DNA of 64,000 nt, taken from contig NW_008707370.1 in the NCBI RefSeq assembly GCF_000327385.1, forward strand, positions 325,258 through 389,257. The letters are read 5' to 3'. Below, piece after piece: positions 1 to 13,200 of the stretch; the first letter of the stretch is position 1; the number at the start of each line of letters is the position of its first letter. The position numbers were made by a program, and so were the translations under genes. The notes beneath the pieces are model-generated. The model was not told the DNA's origin. It was given only the letters and a program-made list of their open reading frames with translations, and made no database searches. This DNA is from Lottia gigantea (Eukaryota; Mollusca; Gastropoda; Lottiidae).

Positions 1-3000
1 TATTATGCCGACATATGCCGATGTCATAAATGGATCAGATAGGCTACACATCACAACAGTCTAACAGTCTATCACTAATCAAGATTGATGACAAAAGACA
101 AATTATTGGCAACCCAATCGTCCGACTCATCTCTTCAATGGGAGAAACTATTGGCTTTATGTATTGGAATATTGGCTGGGTGATCGATCACGTTTAACCC
201 CCTAGAGTCTAGTGGTCCAATTAAGATCCTAATATCTTGAGCTAGTGGTATACATATTCAAGATGATAGATGCAAATATAGGTTTCATTTCACACTGGAG
301 ACAGCTTTTCTTTGGGTTAATGACACTATTTGAAATTTTATATCTTCACCGGCTCTTAACATGTCTCAGAAATTTTTAGAAGGCAAGCTAAGTTATTATA
401 TCGTAGCTGTCCTATCTGAAAGGGATATTGTCTATTCCTATACTTTTGAGATTTTAGGCCCGACACTACCAGATGGTTTATCTGTTAAAACAAATGTAAA
501 AGAGTTATTTTTGTTAATTATGTATGAATGCATGCAACTGGTCTGAAACATCTGCCTCTATTTCGGCATCTGATAACTATTTTGACAGTTGCCGACTAGA
601 GTACAGTCAGGAAAAATGGGCACTGTTTTTGGATATTTTCCACACCTCCGAAGGTGTGCTAAACAAACATTACCAAACCATCCAATTGATCGAGATCCAG
701 CTAACTACAACTACTTAGTCTTCGACATCAACATTTGCTTGAAGCTGCAAACCAACCAGTAGCAAAGGCACACCGGGCCCTCGGATGGCCCTATGAAATC
801 CTCGCTACGCCACTGCAACCAACCATCAGTAGTCTACTGAAGCAGGCCTGACTCGAGGTAAAGTTTATAATAAGCCTTTATCCCTCCCTTACTTAAGACT
901 ATATTTTTTAACTTTAGTAAGTCAATTACAGTGGACTACAGTGAATCTAAACCTTTGAACTCAATATAAGCTTATTCGTTGTCAGCATAATTATAATGAG
1001 ATTGAGTATATCCTATTGAATATAAGGTGATAATGAGGCACTTGGTGATAATATATCAAAATTCAATATAATTATTATATCATATAATATAAACTAATTA
1101 GGATAAACAGGATTTATGTTCTTCATGACCTTAAAGAATTGCAACAATAGACGTACGTCTGAATTCAGGAATGGCATCAGGGTGTCTGAAAGAGTGGACA
1201 TCTGTCCCGCTGCACTTGTTGATAATATACATGTTTTGACAGATGTTTATGAGTATATCCTGCTCTCAAATCAGAAAATTACGAAAATCAAATGAAATCG
1301 TCGTTTAAGATATAAGGTATTTTTGGAACACGACTGCAAAATGCATTAGAGAAGCTTCAACATTTACATTAAGCTACAACATTTTATAAATCGAGTTTCA
1401 GTAAATGCTTATTAACCTTCTACATGAAGGTTTTAAGAAAACTGCCGATAGCGGTGAGTTGGAACCGTCTCAAGAACCTAGTTAGACGATCATTGAAGAT
1501 AGTTATTAATATGACAGCTATCTACTAGAATACCAGAGAATATTACTGTCCAGAGACTCGACTTATTAACTAGCTTCATACTAGACTGTTTTCTGTTTGG
1601 GTTATCGGAATGTTCTTTTTGGGTTATAACAATATTCTATTTGGGTTATCACAATGTTCTGTTTGGGTTATCGCAATATTCAATTTGGTTATCATATTAT
1701 CTAATTCTGTCATCAAAATTACATGTTTGTATTCTTTTTTGGTTATCACAATGATCTGTTTGGGTTATCGCAATTTTCTATTTGTTTATTATATTATCTA
1801 ATTCTGTCATCAAATGTTTTGTTTGTGTTCTTTTTGGGTTATCACACAATGATCTGTTCAGGTTATAAGAATATTTTGTTTGGGTTATCACATGAATTAT
1901 TTAGGTTGTCATAATGTTCTATTTGGGTAATAACCATATTCGATTTGATTACCATAATGTTCTATTTGGGTTATCACAATGGATATTTTGGATATAATAA
2001 TATTCTGTTTGAGTTGACCTATTTGGGTTATTAGTTATCGCAATGTTCTATTTCAGTTATCGCTATGTTCATTTCTGAATCTAGCTTTCCTGATTCAGGT
2101 ATCCTAAACAAGTGCCGTCAGCGTGAGATAAACTCGAGTCAAATATAAACGAGTGTACATTCGTATTCACTAAAAAGATCTGAAGATTATATTAATGTTA
2201 GAAGAGACTTGAGAGAAGGTAGAAAGAAGCCTAGAAAGACATGTGATTAAGAAGAGAAGTAATAGAAAGTGACATTTCAATTCATATTATTAACTTCTGT
2301 CCCTGTCGCAATGTATGCTATATAATTACATTATAGTGGTAACAACATTAGATCTGAATATCAACATCAGGTTACATATGGTTTTAGAAAGGAATTCAAT
2401 GTACACCGCGCAGGTCGCATGACACTGGAACCATTGGAAAGGAGTTGGAACAACCTTAACTTTATAAGCGCCTCGAAGGGTTTTGTATAGTAACGTATTA
2501 AGCAGGCAGATAAAATTAAGTTATACTAGTTATAACTATATTAGTTTTCAATATCAACATTATATATTATATATGGTTCTAGAACTGACACTCTAGTCTG
2601 TAGAACATATGGAAAAGAATCCTGGAACTTGGGGAGGAAACAACATTAACTTTGTAAGCGCTTAGAGAGGATTGAGGGGTGGGGGGGGGGGGGGTGTATG
2701 CATACCTTTGTCCTATAAACAAAAGTATCCTAGTCTGGAAATTTCTACATTACCACACAACAACAAAAGATGGCAAAGTGTGCCTAATCTCAGTTCTTTG
2801 TTGGTGATGGCGTGTCGATACACATTGAGGTCAAACCAGGTCAAACAAATTGAAGAAGTTACACATTAATCACATAACATTGTCATAAAAAGATCGCTTT
2901 ATCTCACATATTCTTAACATAACATTTTACCCTTCGTGTTGACATTTTCTTAGCTTCCCCTTCCACTAGTATGTTACCTTGTCTCTGAGGTTACTGACCC

Positions 3001-4226
3001 GAGCTTTTTATTCGTCATTTAACGACGGGAATTTGAGTCCAGATTCAAAACCTGTATTAGAATTTCAGCTCCTCTGGTTCAGATTGCCTGTTGCTATCAT
3101 ATTACTAAAATTTGCGAAATTTTTACAGAGCTTGTGCTCGAAAATTATCTTAATTCGTAAGTAAACGCAGAACATAATCAAAATAAATCAAATCAATGCA
3201 TGTTACAAATAAAAAACCCCATAACAAATCAAAACGATATAACATTTGCGAAAGAGAGCAATTGGTAATAGCAAAGTTACCAGTATGGCCCTTACCTTAA
3301 TTCAAGTTAAATCCAAATGTAAACAGACTTATCAACAAACCTTATCAAACATTTAGTGTTCTGTTTATCAAGGACTTAATAACATCAGCAGAATTCCTGG
3401 CACAATTTGGTCATAAACTAGACTCGTTTTACAGGGCTATCTAAGATTGAAATCAATCAACATCTTAAATGTTCTTAACAATCTCGACTACCCATCCTAT
3501 CGATTTGGAATTGTCAACCTTGGAATATCGATCATCCAGACGTATTTTTCTTGTTATTTACTTCAAGTGACTTTTTGAACTCGTCTACTATCTTTAGTAA
3601 ATGGCGGGAAATCAATAATTCTGTTTCCTGTAAGAGTCACGTGATTGAGTGAGTTTTCTAGCTCAATGAATGATAATGAATTAAGGAATGATTAGAATTG
3701 CCTTCATGAGAAAATGATATTAGAATATCGTAATCAGGAGAAATTCTAAATTAATCTCCGTGTTCACATTTCCTTGACATATTGGGCCTCAGATTAAACC
3801 AGACCGGTAAAAGATCACCACGAATTCCCCAGACTTAATAAACACATTTAGTTGCATGTAATTTTCTTTATGATTCAGATTATATTTGAGCGCAAAGTCT
3901 AAAATATCTTGAGCACAAGTAGGATATAAGGTGATCTCCAAAAATCAACGTCGTTTGCAGTGGTAAAATTTCATGGTAGTCTACCTTCTTACGTTAAGCA
4001 GTGTCGAACGCTTTAGCAGTGACCCTCCGACCCAATGTGTTGGCTCAATCATAAAATGAAATGAATTTTATTGACAAAAAGATAAAAATGCACAAATTGG
4101 GACGACACCATCCCGTGTCCATAGATTTCTTGTGTGGCGAAGAACTAAGACGATTTATAGAAAACTGCCACGAAATTGTCAATAATGATCTTGATTGTGG
4201 AGAGTACATATTTGATGATAGAGATT
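1..4226. other. Intergenic region, no gene supported
   Basis: This stretch lies beyond the 3' end of the Ig/FN3 gene. Open frames here are at most about 65 codons, look random and match no family I recognise. It holds a minisatellite (1590-2075), a run of 14 G at 2681-2694, and a loose direct duplication in which the segment around 2440-2475 recurs at about 2630-2665. I see no RNA gene. Part of it may be 3' UTR of the minus-strand gene ending at 4227. Confidence 0.6.
1590..2075. repeat. Minisatellite, about 22-bp unit
   Basis: The phrase GTTCTATTTGGGTTATCACA recurs about twenty times with substitutions and length changes, giving a degenerate tandem array. Short open frames across it are by-products of the repeat. 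It is intergenic with no exon next to it. Confidence 0.85.
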
Positions 4227-7200
4227 TCAGTAATAAAACATATCTTGTCTATCATTATTAAACCTATTACTGTTAGTCAAATTGTCTTCTTCGGCTTCAA
4301 TGTCCGAGAATAACTGTGAAAGCACCTCCAGCTCTGTCAAAGTAACGTCATTTTGTGATTTTGAGTCCCGGGATGATGTAAGATTAAATTCACTGGGAAA
4401 TGTCGATGGCCAATTATAACTGCCATTTTGATGAGAAAAGGAGTCTGGGTAATCAGAGGTATTGTCTACTGAGTAGTCCAGATCTTGTTTGTACACAGGG
4501 TTTCTGTCCACAGGAGAATTTGGAATTAATTGCCGTAAAGAACTAGAACTACGTCTATCACTACTTGGTCCAGACAGTGAGGTGTTCCGTTGATTCAAAG
4601 GAGACAGGATCGGTTCCTGAGATTGTGGCTGACGATTACGTTTTGGTTTTGGTGGAGGGATATTGGTTACTGGAAGCTGTTCTGTATATGGCTGCAAAGA
4701 GATAAGAATAATTGCTAAAGCGAATCTAAGTGCTATTCTCTACTACAACCATGATCACAAATGCTGATGTAGAAAGATTAGCTCAGAAACAGATCTCTGT
4801 AATAACTTTGTCCGAACTGTGCTACCAACAGATCATTAAATAGAACACGAAGATTCACCTTGGGAAGGATGTCCTATGCCCATATATATCTGTGGGAATC
4901 TAAGTAACAGTACCAGCTTACCACAGATCATAAACTAAAGGATACAGGTTCACCCATAATAAGGTCTCCAGTCTTTCATATGGACCCAAGGTGGAGTTTA
5001 CTGTTAATCTTCACGCTACAACAACCAAAAGCAACATCTCTGCATGAGATATCGATGCCTCAGTAGATAAAATATGTTCTTGTTGAAAAAATCCGAGCTA
5101 GATCGTCGCATTGATAGTTATCGACACTAAAAGATCAAAAGCAGGACTTACTGTAAATGTGTCATCTTGAAATAGAGGATTTTCTTTATGTTGAATGTAA
5201 TCATTGTTTCTGGAAACAAACATTTACAAAAAATAAGACACAGAAATAAAGAAAATGCATCCACATTTACTGAGAGTAGTAGCTTGGGTTTCATGAATCT
5301 ACCAGTTGACGCTTGACCAAAACAGAATTATGTTAAAGATCCAAAAGTGTGTCTCGAAGATGGACACTGCAATAAGCATGTCTTATATGTAAATGTGTTG
5401 ATTATGTTATCCGGATGAGCTAGTCTAAGTTGCAATCGTTACTTACACCAAACGAGACCGTGAACGACTTTGTGTAGAATTTGGACTTATTTGGTGTTTC
5501 TTTGAAATGCTGGAAGATGAGTAACCATAAATGTGCATTGGTTCCAAGTCATATTCGCCGGTTATTGGTAAACAAAAAATACGTCTCCATAGCATGGTAC
5601 TACCACTGTATAAATAGATTATATGCACAAGTTTAGATTTTAAATAACCAAGAGAAAGTTTGAGGACTGGAAGAAATCTTTATATATCTGAGAGAGATTT
5701 TGAATATAAAAGAAAAGTTTTTAATACCCGAGAGATATTATGAATGTCAAAACACAATGAGTTTTACGTCCTACTTTTCTATCTTTGATGTAGACGGAGA
5801 AATTTTGAATATTTGAAAGAAATCTTAAATACCGAAGAGAATATTTTGGATAACTAAAGATACATTTTGAATATTTTTTTTTTGTATTTCTATCTATGGG
5901 TGAGGGATATAAGAAAATGACCTACTTGTCGGAAGCAGAGTCTCGTGGTAAGTAACTGAAAAAAGGTAAATATAGCAATTACTTTTATTGTTCTCAGTAG
6001 AGGTATTTTTTGTTTACCAATTTTCCTTTTCTGACTTTATAAGAATCCTACTGCCAAATCTTCATGAACAGTTTGGGTGGACAGCATTAACCAGTTAACA
6101 ATATTCTAGAAATCAGGTTTGATATTTGCAGCTGAGATTAAGAAAAGACCATTATGGGTACTGGTGATACCCTATTGCGGCAATCAAACAAAAAATTACC
6201 GGTACCATCATTTCTAGTTCCATTTATTTGAAATTGCCGGCCTCGCAAACGCGGATTGTTTTGAATAACGTAAAAATGAAGCTGTCGATGTATCTACTAA
6301 AACCGATCGAGTTCCACCCATCCTACGTCGAGGTCATGAACAAATTTGATGGAAAATGCTTTGCAGGGAGGCATCTTGTCCAAACCACACCCCTATTCCT
6401 CATCCTTCCTCGATGTTAATAAGACCATGCCGTATTCGTGATACGATATGCAGGAAGTGCGATGTGCTCTAGTAATAATAAATGAAAGTGTCTTCTGTTT
6501 CACGACGACTGATATTGTTCTTTATATAGACAGTGACATGGAATGGAATAGAGTTTCGATTCCTTGTGAGACTGGTAACGTCACGCAATGTGCATTGAAG
6601 GGTGAATATTGTCAATTGAAGAATACGAAAGGAATGTCGATAACTACATGAATACATGGGCATAAAATGTATACGAAATAACGTATGTATGTGTAAATCT
6701 ATAAAATTGGGACTAAAGAAAAAAATCGTAAATTTGAAAGAACCTTATTTGGGATTTAAAGATGTATTCATAAAATTCGTCGATTGGGAAGTATTTTGAT
6801 TGAGGTTGGGATGTTCAAGATGTCAAAAAGTGACATTATAAAATTGATAAAAGTGTATCGGTAAGTGTATGTAAGTGCTCGGGAATTACCCTTAATTTAT
6901 ACAGCCACATTTCTTTGAGCACCTCCACTGAAATAATATACATCTTACACATAAAATCTGAAATTTTTTGATCGTGTTCAATGAGTCCATATACAATCTA
7001 AATATTGGAAAATCAATACCTTTTAAATATTATAGGTTTAATGACCCCAACAAGTGTCAAAGCTAAGACCTGAGCGAACAATAGATTTACAATGGCGTTC
7101 TCGTAAAACCAGACTAAATGCTTCACACATAGACCATAAAATTGGCTGATCACTTTTCGCTGGAGTAAGTACTTTTGTTAATTGTTAAATCAAGTTTAGA

Positions 7201-10200
7201 TATGAAATGGAACGGCTATGGCCATCCGAAGAACAAGTTTTGAGTAAATATGTATATGAAAATGAATACTTACTTGGGTTGTCCTAAATAAAATCTAGAG
7301 GCAGGACTACTAGCTGCCTGTTTCTTATATTTCCGATGGTGAATGAAGATGATAACCAATATTAAAATTAAGAGCAATAACCCAATTATACCAGCCACTA
7401 GTGCTATCACCCATCCTTCAACCCCCAAAGGTTCTGTATAGGCCAGCGCACTGAATGGGGCTGAAATAAAACAGATTTCCGTTATATTGACATTTTGCTT
7501 TTGGTTGGTTGGTAGATGGCAAGTTAACGCCTACCATTAGATAAAGCTGATATCGGCGACTAAATCTTGCAAAGGTTAAATGCAGTTTTAAGCGCTGTTT
7601 CCAATTTCCTTTATATTGATGCTCTCTTTGGCCATTGCAGGCGTATTTCTTTTGTTATACATGTCATTCTGCCATAATGAAAACTTGTTCTTTGTTGAAT
7701 GACTTCAAAATCCAATTTTCGTGTCATAAATGTCAAAATGCCATAAATCTGACAAATAAGGAAGCCGTAGATCTGGTATATTATTTCTGTGAACATTTAT
7801 TATTTGAGTTCGAATCCTTAAGACATTCCATAAATATATACTTAAAAAAACCAGTGTGCTGAAATGTTGTTTCCGTTGGTGGATATGAACCGACCGAAAC
7901 AGGAGACAGGAGACAGCATAACATGAGCTGGCATCACGTGAATAGCCTACATCCAAGAATTGATCCATGAACCACGGACGAGTCCATGAACCACGGACGA
8001 GTCTTTGAAAGACGTAATACAGCGGTGTTTCTATGTATCATAAGGCGGAACCGAGTAGGGGCCACATAATTATCAAAGAGGATTGGGCACAGGCCATTCA
8101 TTCCCTATGTACAATGATAACTATTTTTTGATTGGGTGGGGTGAAGGGGGGGTTGGGGGGGATAAAACGGGATCAATCTGAGTTATGAGAAACACCACTG
8201 ACAGTGGTTTAAAGAAAAAAATATCGTACCATATAATGTAGTAACAGTTTTAGGTTCAGATTTGCTTCCAAGACCAACATCATTGTAGGCTACAACGTAT
8301 ACAGTGTATTTTGTGTATTGGTCTAGGTTCGTCACATAGAAGATCTGAGAATCCACATCTCCCTGATACATGGTGGTGTTGGTTCTGTTGGTTCCAGTTC
8401 CATCATCAGCTATTATAGTGAACCCTAGCACTTGTGGTATACAGGATGTGTTACAGGCGGGTCCCTGCAATAGTCAGATTAGGTTTTTGAACCACTGGCA
8501 TAGGTTTGAGCTAGTGCCCATCTACCTGCCGCGGGTTTTCACGGTTGGGAAGCATGCAACATAATGTTGTTCTAGATTTCTAGAACGTATCCACCATAAG
8601 GTATTCTGTGTTGGTGGTTAATAAAACAAACACGTAACTCCGTATAGAGGTGAAGCTGAATCAACAGTCTAGAAACAGAACACTGCATCAGTTCATTGCC
8701 AACATAGTGCCCATAATTGTCGATTGTGTTTTCTCGTTCTTTTTTTGTTTCAAATGATCCCCAGTGATAAAAGATAAGTATTTTCATGCTTTTTTTTATT
8801 ATTTATTGTTTTGCCCATAATTTCTATATGATCGCGGGGCTTTTTACTGAATTATAGACACATAATCTCACTTACATTCCAGATGATCTCAATAGTATCA
8901 TGTGTGGTGGCCACTGCGCTGGATATTTCTGGTATAAAACTGGGAGCTATCAAATAGAAATCAAAACATGGAACTTATACTAGCGACGACTAGCGTATCA
9001 AAATAGGATGGTTTTGTGAGATATTTCACCACTAGTAACTACTTTTGTTCTTAGGATTCTTTCTGATGACGAATCATTGGTGACTCAATGATGACCCACC
9101 CTAGTCCTTGTTGCGACAGTTGCTTTTAGTGTCTGTTGAGGAACAATGTTAATAGGATGTTGGACGATCTCTGATTAACCTCTGATGAACTGCCAATGAT
9201 ATTTTCCTTACCAATTTACAACTAAGGACCCTATTGAACCACCTTGACAACTTATAGCTTAACTCTCAACTCTGCCTCTATCCATAATCAAGCTTTGGTG
9301 ACCAATCCCAACATCATCAAATCCAACAGGAATCTTATGAAGAATCCGAAGGATCCCCAGAAGACTTACGTTTATCACTGACCGTCAGAGGGAATTCAAT
9401 AGTTCGACTTTCAGCATTGATCTTGGTATTCTTACTCTTGACTTCCACAATGTAATCTCCATTAATAACATTTTTAAATTCTACAAACAGATCCTGATTG
9501 GTTGATCTAAAAATAGCTTCTTTAGAAACATACTCCACTGTACCAGGTTTTCTGTATTTTAATTCAACTTCATAACGTACGTTATCTGCAAAAGGTCATA
9601 TATATATTATGAAGAATACGCTATAGCAAATTGCGTACCGAACATAACCACGTAAAATGCATAAAATTCAAATACAGAAGTAAAGCAAAACGTGTCCAAA
9701 GGAGTAATCTATTGCGACACATTCTAAAAGTCAAAGAGAACTCAAGGCTAAGCTTCTTCAGAATCCAATATTTCGAGTTCATTAAGAAAACACTTACTCT
9801 TATTCCCATTGAAGGCTTCCGAGTGATTAAAACGAACTGTTATTTTTCCAACTAAATCTTCAACTGTGATGTTTGTTGGTTCGGACGGAGCTGAAATGGA
9901 TAAGAACAAAATGAAACCACATTTTCATTCCCATTGAATAAAATTGAGTCTGTGCCTGATTGGGATACGCCATGTAGTGTGCATGAGCAATGTTATATCA
10001 GGCTAGTAGCAAGATCCTATGCAGTGACAGATCGTAAAAGATCGCTAAGATGCTTCATCATATATTATTATCCGACACTCTTGTTGAATGACACTCAATA
10101 CAAGATAATCCAATCGACAAAACCACCCAGACCCCCAAATGCCTTATGATTAACTTGGATTGCGTTACGGTCGTGTTTAATCGTTGAATATACTCTTTCT

Positions 10201-13200
10201 TACCATCAGCTAGAGACTCTATTCTGACTGACTCTTCACTGATTTCACCAGTGGTCAAAACGTTTGTGATACTGACTCGAAAAATATAGGACGTGTACGG
10301 AAGTAAATCAAGGGCTTTGTAGACATATTGTTGGTCTGTGGTCGTCATATTCGAAGGTTTCCATCCAACAACTTTACCAACTCTTTTCTCTAGGTTATAC
10401 TTTAGTACTGGTAGATCGGACACTTGTCCATCTGTCCATGTGAGAGTTACCTCCCTTGCTTCGATCTTTATTATTTGAGGTGCTGTTGGCCGACCAGGCT
10501 CTGAAATTACACTTCATTGGTTAATGATTTTGAGTTTGAAACAATAGACAGTGATTTCCAATTACATTTATGGGTTTAAAAAAAAGGAAAGTGCGACTGA
10601 TCTCCTGATTTCTACATTTTATGGGCATAATCCTTTCCATGTTAATTAGGCGTAACATAGTTTGGAAAGAGGCTATGTCGTCATTGAATCAACTGTACTC
10701 GTATATCAAGGGATATCAAGATTTAGTCTTATGGCCTAATACTTACTTGTCAACATTTTTGAATCAAACCCATACTTGTTGCTAGCCTTGCAAGTATAGG
10801 AATTCTTGGCGTCACCCGGATTTACGGAGAGTTTATTTCCATCAGTGATATGCCCAGGGGTGTCTTCTATCTTGGCTTGAGACCCGATATAATAGGTCAT
10901 ATTAGGGGCAGGTAATCCAATAGCCTTACACTCGATCCTGATAGCAACACTGTCTCTTAATGTAATGATATCAGTTATGAAAGGTGGTCCTGAAGTATGA
11001 AAGAAAGACTTATAATTACCATAACCAAATTACGTCTAGCAAAATCTAGAAAACATAAGTTCAACAAAGTTCGTAGTATTGGATTTCAAAACCATCGTAT
11101 GGTTTTTCTATTCCCGAAGACTTTCGGCGTGTGAAAGTCTGGTGAGCTTGAATTAACCATCTTTCCTCATTGTCCTAGTCGACCAAGCTGTACATGAGTA
11201 CAGATATTCCAGGAAAGATCAGTGTTATGAGGTTCGGCCAAGGAACACTTGGTAGATAGAGAGCATCTAAATATCTACTGTCCTGTTGGGATGCTTATAT
11301 AAGGCACATGAATATATCCAGCGAAATAGAATGGGGGGAAACAAATCATTACGGACCTTCAATTAAGAGCTGTACCACACCATCATCACAGGAAATAGTG
11401 TTACAGGCCCTACATTTCCAGTCCCCACCATCTGTTTTAGCAGCAACGGAAGCAATAGTTAGGTTACTACCGGACTGGGTATATCCCGGTGTTGTACTGG
11501 TTATAGCCACATTCCGTGGTGAGTGCCATGTTAGTACTGGTTTAGGATCACCATCTGCCTCGCAAGAAAGAGTTGCTGCTGCCTTTTCACTCGACATTTG
11601 AGGACTATTTGTGTTGGTTACTTTAGGGCCGACTGGAATAAAAAAAAAACAAAATGACAAATCTTAGAGGGATTTCCGAATGCATCATTTTAGAAGAACT
11701 GTGTATATCTTAAAATTACAAATACTTTCCGATATCCCGCTCATTTGTTAAAGCGCAAGCAAAGAATATTATTTCAGTGCGTATAAAGTATTTTCTATTT
11801 TTGTGTGGATGCATTTATCATTATATTCCACAAGAGCAAATGTGGTCCATCATTGACGACAAACACCAACCAAGCGTAGTCCTCAACTTAATACAAGTGA
11901 CAAAGTTTACCGTATTAACCGACCTAAAACATCAATAAATATTGGTGATGACACTGTTTCACCTAGAGTGTTTCCAGCCACACAAATATACCAGCCTTCA
12001 TCCGTCTTTTCACTTGTCTAACAATAGATTAAAAGATTATATCACGTCAAAGATATGCCAGCCAGTAGTGTAGGAATTGGCATTAGGCGTTCCTGTGAGA
12101 ACTATGAACACAAAGGGGTTACGTAAATAATTTGCACTGGGTAGATACTTAACTGGAATAATACATCCGAAGATAAAAGACATATCATATTTAATAAATG
12201 CAGAAAATTGGAATCATTTTTATGAATAATTGTTAGAATTTGTCTAGATTAACAGGCTAGAACAACCCCCTATGTGACCAGTGGTCTGATCCGAATTGAC
12301 CAATATGATAATTAAGAGTTCTTTGCTTGATTCATATATTTTACTAGATTAGATCTACGGTATGGTTACTGGCAATTGTTCTAGTAAATCCTAGCTGACC
12401 TTAATGTTCAGGTCTCCATCGGCAGTTGAATATACACGTTCACTATCAGACTTGACGATTACTGATGTCTTACTGGCAGAGTCGTCCGATCTATACCAAG
12501 TCATTGTAGGTGGTGTTTCAGATATAGCTCTGCATGTTACATTGACGTCTTTACCCAACGTTACAGAGGTGTTGATCGGGGGTTGAGAAAATACTGGAGC
12601 AGCTGAAAGGAGAAAATAAAATTTTGTAAATAAATATATATTAATAAATATTTTAAATTCTTTCAAAGCATTAATGAAATAATCGGAATAGTATGGCTCG
12701 TGGTATTCTAAACTGGATCCAACCAAGTGTTCAGCAAGAACACCAATCGTGTAAGCTGCCATTAGAAGCCATCGATCCTTCAGACCCATGATCTATGCAA
12801 AACATGGCGTTCTTTTACTGTGACTGTCCAAAAGTTTACCTTACGGTTAGTAACACAGAGCAATATGATGCTAGCAGTTAATATTAAAGTAAGCCCAACA
12901 GTGGTTTACTCTTTGATGGATATACCAGGGACACTTGTTCATGTCTCGGTGCCTTACCTTCCTATATTTTTCATGTCTCTATGGTGTTTTTAATATTCAA
13001 GACTTACCGATGATATAGACAATAGCCGTAGCAGATATTTCACCACCTTGGTTGGAAGCCACACAGACATAATTTCCTAGTTGTGATTCTTTAATATCAG
13101 AAATAATTAATGTCCGGTTTACAGGAATCAACTGCATGTTGCTATCTGGAATAAATACCACTCAACTCATTATATTGGGGAAAAAGAGAATATTAACTGA

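Noticed and set aside
4061-4261. 66-codon plus-strand frame MNFIDKKIKMHK...
   Set aside because: It overlaps the terminal exon and likely 3' UTR of the minus-strand Ig/FN3 gene at its end; no family recognised.
6228-6419. 63-codon plus-strand frame in an intron of the Ig/FN3 gene
   Set aside because: No homolog recognised and no splice partners on the plus strand; probably chance.
9631-9855. Plus-strand 74-codon frame
   Set aside because: Shadow of the FN3 exon and its intron on the minus strand; the minus-strand exon is supported by phase and domain fit.
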